A stretch of 64,000 bases of DNA from Flagellimonas abyssi (GCF_019457905.1 NZ_JAHZSV010000003.1:372001-436000), one strand, 5' to 3'; counted from the stretch's first letter, positions 35,274 through 44,708 are shown. The notes: generated from the sequence alone by a model not told the origin. Numbers and translations: made by a program.

Positions 35274-36177
35274 TTCTGATTTCCTGCATCAATTTATCGC
35301 CCCCTTTTTGCAATACCTCTTCGGCACTTATTTTTCCAAGGTCTTTGGCTTCGGACAATTTCACTTCTTTTTTGATATCGATTTTCTGCTTGCCATCCAA
35401 AGAGAAAACAACACCTTCAAAATGAACCGTTTGGTCTTTTATTTGCGCCAAAGCACCTATTGGTGCGGTACAACCTCCTTCCAAGGTGCGTAAAAATTCA
35501 CGCTCGATGGTGGTTCCCATCTCGGTTTCGGGATGGTTGAGTTTGCCCAATGCTTCTTTGGTGAAATCGTCTTCTTCCTTGGCCACGACCAACATGGCGC
35601 CTTGAGCTGGAGCGGGAATCATCCAATCCAATTGAATGGCATCTTTGGGCAATAGTTTGATGCGTTCCAATCCGGCCTGAGCAAAAATGGCACCCTCCCA
35701 ATCGTTTTCAATGAGTTTCAGCAATCTGGTGTTGACATTTCCCCGGAGATCAACCACTTTGTGGTTGGGATATTTGTTCAACCATTGCGCTTTTCGCCGC
35801 AAACTTCCAGTCGCGATGGTTGCGGGCTGGTCATTTTCCAAAAAGGCTGACCCTTTGTGCACCAAAATATCGTAGGTCATCGCGCGTTCCAAAACCGCTA
35901 CTTGAACTATTCCTTTGGGCAGTTGGGTGGGTACATCCTTCATGGAGTGTACCGCAATGTCAATGTCTCCTTTGAGCAGGGCAACATCCAAAGTTTTGGT
36001 AAAAATGCCCGTAACGCCCAACTCGTAAAGTGGCTTGTCCAGCACTTGGTCTCCCAAAGATTTGGTCGGAACCAAAATGGTGTCGTACCCAAGTGCTTCC
36101 AACTTTTGTTGTACGGTGGTGGCTTGCCACAGCGCCAATTCGCTGTCGCGGGTTCCAATGCGGATTATTTTGCTCAT
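35251..36177 (-). CDS. hemC: Hydroxymethylbilane synthase (porphobilinogen deaminase)
   Basis: 308-residue enzyme that polymerises four porphobilinogens. N-terminal IRIGTRDSELALWQA, IDIAVHSMKDVPT (catalytic Asp), ATGSLRRKAQWLNKYPNHKVVDLRGNVNTRL and AQAGLERI. The dipyrromethane cofactor is anchored by C236 in LEGGCTAPIGA. Its start overlaps the hemA stop by four bases and its 3' end overlaps hemD by 23, so hemA-hemC-hemD are tightly coupled. Confidence 0.97.
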   Translation of the reverse strand: MSKIIRIGTRDSELALWQATTVQQKLEALGYDTILVPTKSLGDQVLDKPLYELGVTGIFTKTLDVALLKGDIDIAVHSMKDVPTQLPKGIVQVAVLERAMTYDILVHKGSAFLENDQPATIATGSLRRKAQWLNKYPNHKVVDLRGNVNTRLLKLIENDWEGAIFAQAGLERIKLLPKDAIQLDWMIPAPAQGAMLVVAKEEDDFTKEALGKLNHPETEMGTTIEREFLRTLEGGCTAPIGALAQIKDQTVHFEGVVFSLDGKQKIDIKKEVKLSEAKDLGKISAEEVLQKGGDKLMQEIRNENSALH

Positions 36178-37430
36178 TTGGAGTGTAGTTCTAGCTGAAA
36201 AACTTTCTGGATCAGCTCCAAGCTATCATCGGTATCGACCTCGTTGCTCTTCAGGTGGTTGGCAAACTGCTTGGTGATTTTTTGAATGATCCGGTCTGAG
36301 ATGATTTCTGCCTGAATTTGGTCGAATCCTTCAATTTTTTTGGTCTGAAAATCGATTTCCTCGGTTTTCATCGTGTTCAGTTTGTCCTTGAGTGCATTGA
36401 TCACAGGGGCAAACTTGCGGGTTTCCAGCCATTTCAGGAAATCCTTTTTTACTTTTTCTATGATAGCTTCCGCTTTGGGAACGTATTCTTTTCGTTTGGC
36501 CAAGGTTTCGTCGGTAATCTGTGAGAGTTGATCCAAATGCACCAAGGTCACGTTGTCCAGTTCCTTCACATCGTCCGATACGTTTTTGGGAACTGACAAA
36601 TCCAACACCAATAATGGTTTTTTGGGATAGATGAGTGCTTTGGAAACGGTGGGTAATTGGGCACCCGTGGCAACCACAAGAATATCTGCTTTACGTATTT
36701 CGGTTTGCAAATCGCCATAATCCTTAACGGTCAACTGAAATTTGCCTGCAATGTCCTCCGCTTTTTCCCGAGTTCGGTTGATCAAGGTAATATGGGAATT
36801 ATTGGAGTGCTTTACCAAGTTTTCGCAGGTGTTTCTTCCAATTTTCCCCGTTCCGAACAAGAGGATGTTCTTGTCGGAAATGTCATCAACATTGTCCAAA
36901 ATATATTTTACCGAAGCAAAAGCTACGGATGTGGCACCAGAAGATATTTCCGTTTCGTTTTTGATACGCTTGCTGGCCTGAATCACAGCATTGCACAAGC
37001 GCTCCATGAACGGATTGGCCATATCATACTTTTTGGCACGATAAAACCCTTGCTTAATTTGGCTGATGATTTCAAAATCACCTAAAATCTGACTGTCAAG
37101 ACCGGTTCCCACTTTGAACATATGCGAAATGGCATCGTGATTTTTGTACACATAGGCCACTTCCTGGAACTCTTCAACCGTTCCATGGGTCTCGTCGCAA
37201 AGTAATTTGATAAGCTGGTAGGGGTGTTGTGCAAAACCGTAGAGTTCTGTACGGTTACAAGTAGAGATGGCCAGAAGACCATCAATTCCGATTTCCTTGG
37301 CCTTGCCCAAAATATGGTCAATGGCAGGAACATCCAGACTGAACTTTCCTCTCACCTCTGCATCCGCCTTCTTGTAACTTAACCCAACGGCATAGAAGGA
37401 ATTATGTTTTGAAATATGGTAGTCCCTCAT
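36174..37430 (-). CDS. hemA: Glutamyl-tRNA reductase
   Basis: 418 residues from the ATG at 37430; an in-frame ATG at 37475 adds 15 residues not typical of HemA. It reduces glutamyl-tRNA to glutamate-1-semialdehyde and is the first committed and usually most regulated step. Nucleophile C58 is in AISTCNRTELYGF; the NADPH domain has LLFGTGKIGRNTCENL and DILVVATGAQLPTVS; a C-terminal dimerisation helix region follows. First gene of the hem operon and divergent from an araC-type gene. Confidence 0.96.
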   Translation of the reverse strand: MRDYHISKHNSFYAVGLSYKKADAEVRGKFSLDVPAIDHILGKAKEIGIDGLLAISTCNRTELYGFAQHPYQLIKLLCDETHGTVEEFQEVAYVYKNHDAISHMFKVGTGLDSQILGDFEIISQIKQGFYRAKKYDMANPFMERLCNAVIQASKRIKNETEISSGATSVAFASVKYILDNVDDISDKNILLFGTGKIGRNTCENLVKHSNNSHITLINRTREKAEDIAGKFQLTVKDYGDLQTEIRKADILVVATGAQLPTVSKALIYPKKPLLVLDLSVPKNVSDDVKELDNVTLVHLDQLSQITDETLAKRKEYVPKAEAIIEKVKKDFLKWLETRKFAPVINALKDKLNTMKTEEIDFQTKKIEGFDQIQAEIISDRIIQKITKQFANHLKSNEVDTDDSLELIQKVFQLELHSK

Positions 37431-37450
37431 AAAGGATATAAATCGCAGCA

Positions 37451-37458
37451 CAAAAATA
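37451..37458 (-). promoter_or_regulatory. -7 element of the hem operon
   Basis: CAAAAATA on the plus strand is TATTTTTG on the hemA strand, fitting TAnnTTTG, 20 bases before the hemA ATG. A TTTG at the preferred distance is not seen. Confidence 0.35.
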
Positions 37459-37565
37459 ACAGGCTTATAGGTCAAAAAATAACGCTAGCGGTACTATAAA
37501 TAACTACGGCTGTTATTTTATGATTTATTTTTGATTAAAATGACATAACACATTGGTATTATTGA

Positions 37566-37608
37566 TAAATTTGATAATCAACAATACAATTTAGAGCGAT
37601 TCTAAATT
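37566..37608 (+). promoter_or_regulatory. -7 element and 21-bp palindromic operator upstream of araC
   Basis: TAAATTTG at 37566-37573 fits the -7 consensus for the araC-type gene. Just downstream is a perfect palindrome AATTTAGA-GCGAT-TCTAAATT at 37588-37608, placed where a bound protein would block transcription. A smaller palindrome TTGATAATCAA overlaps at 37571-37581. Such TTTAGA...TCTAAA sites resemble iron-responsive boxes, which would fit heme control, but the regulator is not known. Confidence 0.55.
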
Positions 37609-37640
37609 AAGTCAAAAGCAAAATCAGATTGAAAACCAAT

Positions 37641-38519
37641 ATGAAAAATATCGCTGGCGGTTCATATGATGAAATTTTGGTCGAAGACGGAATTTACATC
37701 CTCAAAATCCAGAACGATACCCAAGAACCTAAGCTGATAGCAAGGGATATAGACAGTTCCTACATTCAATTTCACTTTTGTTTGAAGGGAAAGTCAAAGT
37801 TCAATTTTAACGAGGGCAACTACTATTTGGAGGTAAATGAAGAAAACTCCCTTTTGCTCTACAATACCCAAAAAGATTTACCGCTTGATTTAGTGGTGTC
37901 GCCAGGGTCTTGGCTGCTCTCGGTGGTCATGACCATCAGGAAATTTCACTCTTTATTTTCAGATGAAGCGGACTACATTCCGTTTTTGAGTGAGGAAAAC
38001 AAGGAGAAAAAGTATTATTCCCAAGAAATGGTGTCCCCCGCCACGGCCGTTGTCCTAAGCCAATTGATGAACTATAACTTGCATCCATCCATCAAAAAAC
38101 TGTATTTAAAGGGTAAGGTCTACGAACTGATTTCCCTCTATTTCAACAAGACCGAAGACGCCGATCTGGAACAATGCCCCTATTTGGCAGATGAGGATAA
38201 TGTCCGTCGTATCCGTATGGCCAAGGAGATTATGATTTCTCGAATGGCCGAGCCGCCAACATTGGCCGAACTGTCTCAAGAAGTGGGATTGAGCCTTAAA
38301 AAGTTGAAAGAAGGCTTCAAACAAATCTATGGAGACTCCGTATTTGGGTTTCTGTTCGATTATAAAATGGAATATGCCCGCAAAATGCTGGAAACCGGCA
38401 AGCACAATGTCAACGAAGTGGGACTTAAGGTCGGGTACAGTACGGCCAGTCATTTTATAGCCTCTTTTAAAAAGAAGTTCGGTACAACACCCAAAAAATA
38501 CTTAACTTCAAACGTCTAA
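37641..38519 (+). CDS. AraC-family transcription regulator divergent from hemA
   Basis: About 292 residues from the ATG at 37641 (a TTG at 37629 is an alternative). The N-terminal half (about 1-185) is an unassigned sensing region with beta-rich pattern (SYIQFHFCLKGKSKFNFNEGNYYLE). The C-terminal double helix-turn-helix covers about 190-290: PTLAELSQEVGLSLKKLKEGFKQIYG and NVNEVGLKVGYSTASHFIASFKKKFGTTPKKY. Position beside hemA suggests control of heme synthesis or iron uptake. Confidence 0.9.
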   Translation: MKNIAGGSYDEILVEDGIYILKIQNDTQEPKLIARDIDSSYIQFHFCLKGKSKFNFNEGNYYLEVNEENSLLLYNTQKDLPLDLVVSPGSWLLSVVMTIRKFHSLFSDEADYIPFLSEENKEKKYYSQEMVSPATAVVLSQLMNYNLHPSIKKLYLKGKVYELISLYFNKTEDADLEQCPYLADEDNVRRIRMAKEIMISRMAEPPTLAELSQEVGLSLKKLKEGFKQIYGDSVFGFLFDYKMEYARKMLETGKHNVNEVGLKVGYSTASHFIASFKKKFGTTPKKYLTSNV

Positions 38520-38530
38520 ACAAACAGCAT

Positions 38531-39289
38531 ATGAGAATCTTCACATTATCCTTGCTTGCCCTTTGTTTTATATTTCAAATGGAGGCGCAAGACACACCTA
38601 CAACTGAATCGGAAGCCCAAAAAATGCCAGAATTGGTACTGGTTTTCTCCAAAACCAAAGGATGGCGGCATAAATCGATTGAGAAAGGAGTGCAGACGCT
38701 TAGGGAACTGGGCAGGGAAAACGGTTTTATCGCTTTACAGACGGAATCAGGAGAGGATTTTACGGCCTCAAACCTTAAAAATTACAAACTTGTCGTGTTT
38801 TTAAGCACCACGTTGGATGTGTTGAACGACGCACAACAACGTGCATTTGAATCGTACATTAAAGGAGGAGGTGCTTTTTTGGGAATCCATGCAGCGTCGG
38901 ATACCGAATATGATTGGCCTTGGTATGGAAAGTTGGTAGGGGGTTATTTTGTAAGTCACCCCAGCGACCCCAACGTCCGGCAGGCAAAAATTGATGTGGT
39001 GAGCAAGGCGCATCCGTCCACGGAGCACTTACAAGATTCCTGGACTAGAACCGATGAGTGGTACAACTTTAAGGATTTAAATCAGGACGTTACTGTTTTG
39101 CTCAATTTGGATGAGACCACTTACGAAGGCGGAACCAATGGCTCCAATCATCCGATAGCATGGTATCACGAATTTGATGGAGGAAGAGCTTTCTATACGG
39201 GCGGTGGCCATACCGAGGACGCCTATGATGAACCTATGTTCCGCCAACATCTTTTAGGTGCCATTGAATGGTGCCTAAAGCGAAAGTAA
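38531..39289 (+). CDS. Secreted ThuA-domain protein
   Basis: 252 residues with a signal peptide (1-19, LLALCFIFQMEAQ). The ThuA fold is related to class I glutamine amidotransferases: LVLVFSKTKGWRHKSIEKG, LKNYKLVVFLSTTLDVL, YIKGGGAFLGIHAASDTEYDWPWYGKLVGGYF, HPIAWYHEFDGGRAFYTGGGHTEDAYDEPMFRQHLLGAI. In Bacteroidetes such proteins accompany sugar metabolism. It is 11 bases after the araC-type gene and overlaps the convergent DUF1460 gene by 15 bases. Confidence 0.92.
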   Translation: MRIFTLSLLALCFIFQMEAQDTPTTESEAQKMPELVLVFSKTKGWRHKSIEKGVQTLRELGRENGFIALQTESGEDFTASNLKNYKLVVFLSTTLDVLNDAQQRAFESYIKGGGAFLGIHAASDTEYDWPWYGKLVGGYFVSHPSDPNVRQAKIDVVSKAHPSTEHLQDSWTRTDEWYNFKDLNQDVTVLLNLDETTYEGGTNGSNHPIAWYHEFDGGRAFYTGGGHTEDAYDEPMFRQHLLGAIEWCLKRK

Positions 39290-40159
39290 GGTCGGTCTTG
39301 CCACAATGATTCCAATGTTGCTTTTGATATTTTTTAGGTAATCCGCCAAGGGCAATTCGGATATTTCTACCTCACCATTTTTGCTGGAGGCGTGCAATAA
39401 ATGCAATCTTCCATCAGGTTGATGGATGGCGATTCCCGTGTGGGTCACGTCCAACCCTTTTATGGAGGTGGCCAAGGCAAGAATGTCTCCCGACTTGATG
39501 AGGTGTTCCTTGCCTTCAATTTGGCCCTGTGGCAGGTAGCAGAGTTTTTCCTCGGCAATATCTTTCTCTACAGCTAACATGGCTTCATAATTCTCGTCAC
39601 TGGCCAAAAATGGGTACAAGTTTCGATGTGTCCCCATAAAATTGATAGCTTTTTCAAGCTCCACTCCGCCTAGTTCGGCGGTGATATCCTTGACCAAACC
39701 CTTTTTCTCGTTGTTTCGAATCCATTCCGTAAAATAATGGAGACGAGAGGGGTAACCTTCTAAATTTCCGTTTCTATACCGAACGGTCTCTAGGTTTTCC
39801 GTGAAATTTTCAAAATCCTGCTGTTGGTTTTTCAGCATCAGGCTAAAGGCCAGCACATTTTCCACAAAAGTGGTGCAATCCAGTCCACCAAAATTCACGA
39901 CCAAGGTTTCCGTATCGCCAACCTCAAGGGTTTTTTCCACGTAAGGCGTTCCCAAAAAGGATTGTCCGACCAAAGCAATGGTATCCCCTAAGCCCGATGC
40001 TTTTGTTTGTTCCAGCACAGATATTTTGGTCTCGAAAAGGGATTTGTCCTTTGTAGAACAGGTGATTTGTTGGGCTTCTATCTTCGTCAAGAATCCCAAC
40101 AACATCAAAAAAAACAGAAAAAAACTTTTAGTTAGAATGTTTGAAAATGAATATCTCAT
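39275..40159 (-). CDS. DUF1460 family exported peptidase-like protein
   Basis: 294 residues from the ATG at 40159, which opens a hydrophobic export signal (FFLFFLMLLGFLTKIEAQ); the longer frame to 40219 lies inside the upstream gene. DUF1460 relates to NlpC/P60-like cell-wall amidases; the candidate catalytic Cys is in FGGLDCTTFVENVLA and the His in GLDVTHTGIAIHQ. The C-terminus overlaps thuA by 15 bases, and its start overlaps the upstream lipoprotein gene by 32. Confidence 0.88.
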   Translation of the reverse strand: MRYSFSNILTKSFFLFFLMLLGFLTKIEAQQITCSTKDKSLFETKISVLEQTKASGLGDTIALVGQSFLGTPYVEKTLEVGDTETLVVNFGGLDCTTFVENVLAFSLMLKNQQQDFENFTENLETVRYRNGNLEGYPSRLHYFTEWIRNNEKKGLVKDITAELGGVELEKAINFMGTHRNLYPFLASDENYEAMLAVEKDIAEEKLCYLPQGQIEGKEHLIKSGDILALATSIKGLDVTHTGIAIHQPDGRLHLLHASSKNGEVEISELPLADYLKNIKSNIGIIVARPTLLSL

Positions 40160-41489
40160 GGGAGTTGTAATATGTTTTAAGTTCTGGGTTGATAAATTCA
40201 ACCTGTAACAATTGATCATAGGTGATGAAGTCCAAATGTAATTTGGTCGAGGTCAAATTTAAATCTTCAATCTTTAAGTTTGGATAAGCTGACTGTATTT
40301 CTTCCGGAATGTCCCCAATAGTTCCTGAACTCCCAGGCGCAGAAATAATATTCCAATTAGTCTGAACTAAATCTACATATCTTTCGCCTTCTGTAACCTC
40401 CCAGGAAACATCTTGCATTTGAAAATCCAGATTGGTTTCAAATTGATAATTGGAGATTGATTCATCAAAAACAGTTATTGTCGCATCATTAGGAATGGAT
40501 ATTTCATTCGGCTTGTCACCAAATTTCACTAAGCTATAAGCATAGGTGTCATTGTTTAATGATAAAACGCTGTGATATTTGGAATAGGCATCCAAATAGC
40601 CAAGCTTTAGTGGGTCGGTGGAATCTGAATCAACAATGTCAATAATAAAATAGAAGTGAATACCGTTGGACACACTTATATTTTGATTTTCTTCAAAGGT
40701 GTTCACCACAGCCAATAGATTGTGTTGAGCACTATCTTGTGGAAGGTTCACCTCAAGATAGCTATCATAAGACTGGAAATCTGAATAATCCAGGATGATT
40801 TCATCCCCGTCGGAAACATTTTCGATTGAATAATATTTCACTTGGTTGTTGGAGTCATAGAATGAGTAGAACAACTTTTCTTCTTGATAAATAGAAATAT
40901 TTTCATTGAAAATATTTTGTGTGACACCTTCAAAATCCGGACCGTAATCGGATTGAATAAAACCTCCTGTGTCCGAAAAGAACTGATATTTGGGTGATAT
41001 GGCATCATTCACGGTTATGCTTACACTGCCAAGTGGGCTTCCCCTTTCAACTTCGTTGTTTGCTTTAGCATTAGGAGTATGTTTCCAATTTGATTCCGTC
41101 GATATATTTGGATAGGATTTAATTGTATGCAACATTTCTCCTTCAACTGAGTTTTTGTAGTTGAATAGTGTAATGGTGAAATTATCGGGATGGGGTTCTT
41201 CTTTTAAAACCTGAAATTCAAATTTGTCTCCAAACTCGAACGATTTAAAGTCTAACAAAACGCCATTTTCATCATGAATGATGACCCAATCATCTGTATC
41301 ACCGGTGTTGGTTAAAGCCTCAAAAGTAAAATAGGTCACCATTTCTGGCTCTTGTTCGTCAGGGTTTTCATTTGTTGGTTCTTCTCCTTCCGTAGGATTG
41401 GGATTAGGTGGTTGGGATTCGTCTTTGGAGCATCCATTACAAATAAAAAGAATGCCCAGTAACAATGGGAATAGGTTTTTCATGTACAT
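40128..41489 (-). CDS. Large lipoprotein of unknown function
   Basis: 453 residues. A lipoprotein signal ends at LFICNGCSKDE (lipobox Cys about residue 20) and is followed by a Pro/Glu/Asn-rich linker. The rest is acidic and beta-rich without a motif I recognise (ALTNTGDTDDWVIIHDENGVLL, FDESISNYQFETNLDF). AT content looks higher than in the neighbours, which could mean later acquisition, though this was judged by eye. Confidence 0.8.
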   Translation of the reverse strand: MYMKNLFPLLLGILFICNGCSKDESQPPNPNPTEGEEPTNENPDEQEPEMVTYFTFEALTNTGDTDDWVIIHDENGVLLDFKSFEFGDKFEFQVLKEEPHPDNFTITLFNYKNSVEGEMLHTIKSYPNISTESNWKHTPNAKANNEVERGSPLGSVSITVNDAISPKYQFFSDTGGFIQSDYGPDFEGVTQNIFNENISIYQEEKLFYSFYDSNNQVKYYSIENVSDGDEIILDYSDFQSYDSYLEVNLPQDSAQHNLLAVVNTFEENQNISVSNGIHFYFIIDIVDSDSTDPLKLGYLDAYSKYHSVLSLNNDTYAYSLVKFGDKPNEISIPNDATITVFDESISNYQFETNLDFQMQDVSWEVTEGERYVDLVQTNWNIISAPGSSGTIGDIPEEIQSAYPNLKIEDLNLTSTKLHLDFITYDQLLQVEFINPELKTYYNSHEIFIFKHSN

Positions 41490-41568
41490 AGTTTGGTTGC
41501 TTTAAAGATAAGTATCTCAATAAAATACCGTAGAAAACTCTGGCAAACAGTAAAAAACAAGGTTGAGT

Positions 41569-42642
41569 TTAAGCGTTGGTGCGGTTGTCCTCTTTACGTT
41601 CAACCGTCAATCGCGTAGTCCTCGCAATGCTCTCGGGATAATTTTCTTGTAAATATTCAATAAGCTTCTCACGGACATGCACCCGTAAATCCCATCCTGT
41701 CGGCGAATCTTTGGAACTGACCAAGCACCTGATTTCTACATAATTGGGTTTGGTGTCCGTAACCTGCACCACATCTACATTACCGTCCCACAGGTCCGTG
41801 TTGTTTAAGATACGTGTTTGTTCTTCCCTAATTTTATCAAAAGGAACATTGTAATCCACATATAAAAATATGGTCCCCAGTAGTTCAGATGAGGTCTTGG
41901 TCCAGTTTTGGAACGGTTGGTTGATAAAGTAGGGTGTGGGCACGATCAAACGTCTTTTGTCCCAAATGCTCACCACCACATAGGTCAAAGTAATCTCCTC
42001 GATTCGCCCCCATTCGCCTTCCACGATCACCACATCATCCAGTTTTATGGGCTGGGCAATGGCAATTTGGATACCGGCCAAAATTGTCCCGATAAACTGC
42101 TGTGCCGAAAAACCAATAATGATTCCCGCAACACCCGCAGAGGCAAAAATACTGATGCCCACTTCTCGGATTTCTTCAAAGCTCATCAAAATAAAGCCTA
42201 CGCTCAACAGTATTATAATGAAAATGAAGATGCGTTCTAGAATGGTAAACTGTGTATACACCTTTCGTGCCTTTAGGTTGTCCGCTACTCCAATATCATA
42301 ATTTTGAATGACTGCTTTTTTTATGATTTTAAGCAAAGCGATCATGGCCCAGGCCATCGCAAAGATAAAGAGCAAGGTACTGGCTTTTTTAAACCAGTAT
42401 TCCGCGTTTTCCAAATTCAAGAGGTCGCGGAGCGCTTTCATTCGTAGGAGAACCGATATAAAAATCAATACCAATGGAATGGCCAAGCGACGAAATGCGC
42501 TTTTTGGCAAAAGATATTTTGGGTTTTTGCCCAAACGTTTCAGCACAACGGATGTGCTCCAATACAGTACGACCAGTACAAAAAGGGCAATGCCCAAATA
42601 AATAAGGGATTCTTTGGAAACATTGTCGTAGAAGGACTCCAT
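41569..42642 (-). CDS. MscS-family small-conductance mechanosensitive channel
   Basis: 357 residues with about five hydrophobic helices in the first 190. The pore-lining helix and beta domain are clear: GISIFASAGVAGIIIGFSAQQFIGTILAGIQIAIAQPIKLDDVV, then VEGEWGRIEEITLTYVVVSIWDKRRLIVPTPYFINQPFQNWTK. A C-terminal alpha/beta domain follows. It protects against osmotic downshock. Divergent from hemH. Confidence 0.93.
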   Translation of the reverse strand: MESFYDNVSKESLIYLGIALFVLVVLYWSTSVVLKRLGKNPKYLLPKSAFRRLAIPLVLIFISVLLRMKALRDLLNLENAEYWFKKASTLLFIFAMAWAMIALLKIIKKAVIQNYDIGVADNLKARKVYTQFTILERIFIFIIILLSVGFILMSFEEIREVGISIFASAGVAGIIIGFSAQQFIGTILAGIQIAIAQPIKLDDVVIVEGEWGRIEEITLTYVVVSIWDKRRLIVPTPYFINQPFQNWTKTSSELLGTIFLYVDYNVPFDKIREEQTRILNNTDLWDGNVDVVQVTDTKPNYVEIRCLVSSKDSPTGWDLRVHVREKLIEYLQENYPESIARTTRLTVERKEDNRTNA

Positions 42643-42788
42643 ATTTCAAAAATAAGACAGAAAAGCCCAAGGAAGGAAGAATGCTTAAACAAAATCGAAA
42701 ATCATTATTTTATCATAAAAAAGTATTTTGATGTGGAAAAGGTGAAGTCCGCTTCGTGTTGTATTTTAGCGGCCTAAACTAAAATGCC

Positions 42789-43835
42789 GTGAAAAAAGGA
42801 GTTTTATTGGTCAATTTGGGATCTCCCGATAGCCCTACCGCAAAGGATGTAAAGCCATATTTGGATGAATTTTTGATGGACGAACGCGTTATCGACGTCA
42901 ATCCTGTGTTAAGGAACATCATTGTACGGGGGATTATATTAAATACCCGTCCCAAGAAATCCGCGGAGGCCTATTCCAAAATTTGGTGGGATGAAGGGTC
43001 TCCGTTGATCATTATTTCCGAAAGATTCGCGAAAAAAGTGCAAAAACATACAGACCTTCCCGTGGCCCTTGGGATGCGTTACGGTTCGGGGTCCATTAAA
43101 GAAGGTTTACAAGAATTAAAGGAGAAAGGGGTCGATGAGGTGTTCTTGGTACCATTGTATCCACATTATGCCATGTCGTCCTACGAAACAGTCGTTGTAA
43201 AAGCACTTGAAGTGCAACAACAGGATTTTCCCGAGATGCACATAACCACATTGCCCGCTTTTTACAGTAACCCAGATTACATTAAAATATTGTCAAAAAG
43301 TATTGCCGAAGGTTTACAGGGATTTGACTACGACCATATTCTATTTTCCTATCATGGAATTCCCGAAAGGCATATTAGAAAATCGGACCCTACCAAGTTC
43401 CATTGCCAATTGAACGGAACTTGTTGCAAGACGAATTCTGTGGCCCACCAAACCTGCTACAGGCACCAATGTTATGATACTACCGAGCTGGTAAAAAAGG
43501 AACTTGGCCTGCCAGAGGATAAAGTGAGCACTTCGTTCCAATCCAGATTGGGAAGCGACCCTTGGTTGCAACCCTTCACGGACAAAGAGTTTGAGCGCTT
43601 GGGGGAAGAAGGTATCAAAAAACTGGCCGTGATCACCCCAGCATTCGTCAGTGATTGTTTGGAGACTTTGGAAGAGATCGCCATGGAGGGAAAGGAGCAG
43701 TTTCAAGAAGCTGGAGGGGGTGATTACATCCATATTCCCTGTTTGAACGACCGTGATGATTGGGCCGAATTGATGGCCAAATGGATCAAGAATTGGGAAG
43801 AAAGGGATCTATTGCCCGAAACCAACATCCGATAA
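42789..43835 (+). CDS. hemH: Ferrochelatase with internal cysteine-rich segment
   Basis: 348 residues from a GTG at 42789 (the ATG four bases earlier is closed by TGA). It inserts Fe2+ into protoporphyrin IX, the last step. VLLVNLGSPDSP opens the protein, catalytic H189 is in FSYHGIPERH, with FQSRLGSDPWLQPFTD and VITPAFVSDCLETLEEI further on. Five Cys in the segment 206-228 (C206, C212, C213, C223, C228) could hold an iron-sulfur cluster as in some bacterial ferrochelatases. Separate from the main hem operon by about 5 kb. Confidence 0.96.
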   Translation: MKKGVLLVNLGSPDSPTAKDVKPYLDEFLMDERVIDVNPVLRNIIVRGIILNTRPKKSAEAYSKIWWDEGSPLIIISERFAKKVQKHTDLPVALGMRYGSGSIKEGLQELKEKGVDEVFLVPLYPHYAMSSYETVVVKALEVQQQDFPEMHITTLPAFYSNPDYIKILSKSIAEGLQGFDYDHILFSYHGIPERHIRKSDPTKFHCQLNGTCCKTNSVAHQTCYRHQCYDTTELVKKELGLPEDKVSTSFQSRLGSDPWLQPFTDKEFERLGEEGIKKLAVITPAFVSDCLETLEEIAMEGKEQFQEAGGGDYIHIPCLNDRDDWAELMAKWIKNWEERDLLPETNIR

Positions 43836-43869
43836 ATTGCGTAAAGAAGAAGAGAACAAAATAGTTGCC

Positions 43870-44661
43870 ATGAAAATTGAAAACTTGGAGCACGAGCTTC
43901 AACCCCTTCGTGAAAAATTAAAGAACCACCCATTGTATGCTCAATTGGAATCCGTTGAGGATATTAAAACCTTCATGGAGAGCCATATCTACGCCGTTTG
44001 GGATTTTATGTCACTTTTAAAAGCCCTGCAGCAACATTTGACCTGTGTGAGCTTGCCATGGCACCCCGCCGACGATACTTCGGTGGCACGGTTCATTAAT
44101 GAGATTGTGCTGGAGGAAGAGAGCGATTTCAACGAGGAGGGAGAACCCAAAAGTCATTTTGAAATGTACCTCGATGCCATGCAGGAGGTGCAGGCGGACA
44201 CCCAGAAGGCTGAAGCCATCATTTCGTCTTTCACTGATTTAAAAACGATTTCAAACCAAATTGAAGGGGCAGAACTCAATCGGGCCGAAAAGAATTTTCT
44301 TCAATTTACTTTCCAGGTCATCAATAGTCAACAACCGCATCGTATTGCGGCTGCCTTTACCTTTGGTCGCGAAGACTTGATTCCCGATATGTTCTTGGGC
44401 ATCATTGAGCAATCTGGGGAAAAAGGTGCGAGCAACTACAAAAAACTGGAATATTACCTCAAAAGACATATTGAATTGGATGGGGACGAGCACGGCCCTT
44501 TGGCATTGCGCATGATTAAGGCACTTTGCGGTACCGACGACAAAAAGTGGAACGATGTTTTACAATACAGCAAGCAAGCGCTCCAATTCCGAATCGAGCT
44601 TTGGGACAGTATTGCCGAAAAACTAAAAGAGAACAAAGGGAATTTGGTGAATGCGTTGTAG
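43870..44661 (+). CDS. DUF3050 family protein
   Basis: 263 residues from the ATG at 43870; an in-frame TTG at 43837 is possible but unlikely. All-helical soluble protein with HPLYAQLESVEDIKTFMESHIYAVWDFMSLLKALQQ, RFINEIVLEEESD and the C-terminal HIELDGDEHGPLA; the several His and Glu recall heme-oxygenase-like helical enzymes that bind metal. Directly after hemH (34 bases), so a role related to heme is possible. Function not established. Confidence 0.85.
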   Translation: MKIENLEHELQPLREKLKNHPLYAQLESVEDIKTFMESHIYAVWDFMSLLKALQQHLTCVSLPWHPADDTSVARFINEIVLEEESDFNEEGEPKSHFEMYLDAMQEVQADTQKAEAIISSFTDLKTISNQIEGAELNRAEKNFLQFTFQVINSQQPHRIAAAFTFGREDLIPDMFLGIIEQSGEKGASNYKKLEYYLKRHIELDGDEHGPLALRMIKALCGTDDKKWNDVLQYSKQALQFRIELWDSIAEKLKENKGNLVNAL

Positions 44662-44708
44662 TTTTGAACCAGAATTGCCTTCATTTTAAATAAAGAATAC
44701 CCGCTGGC

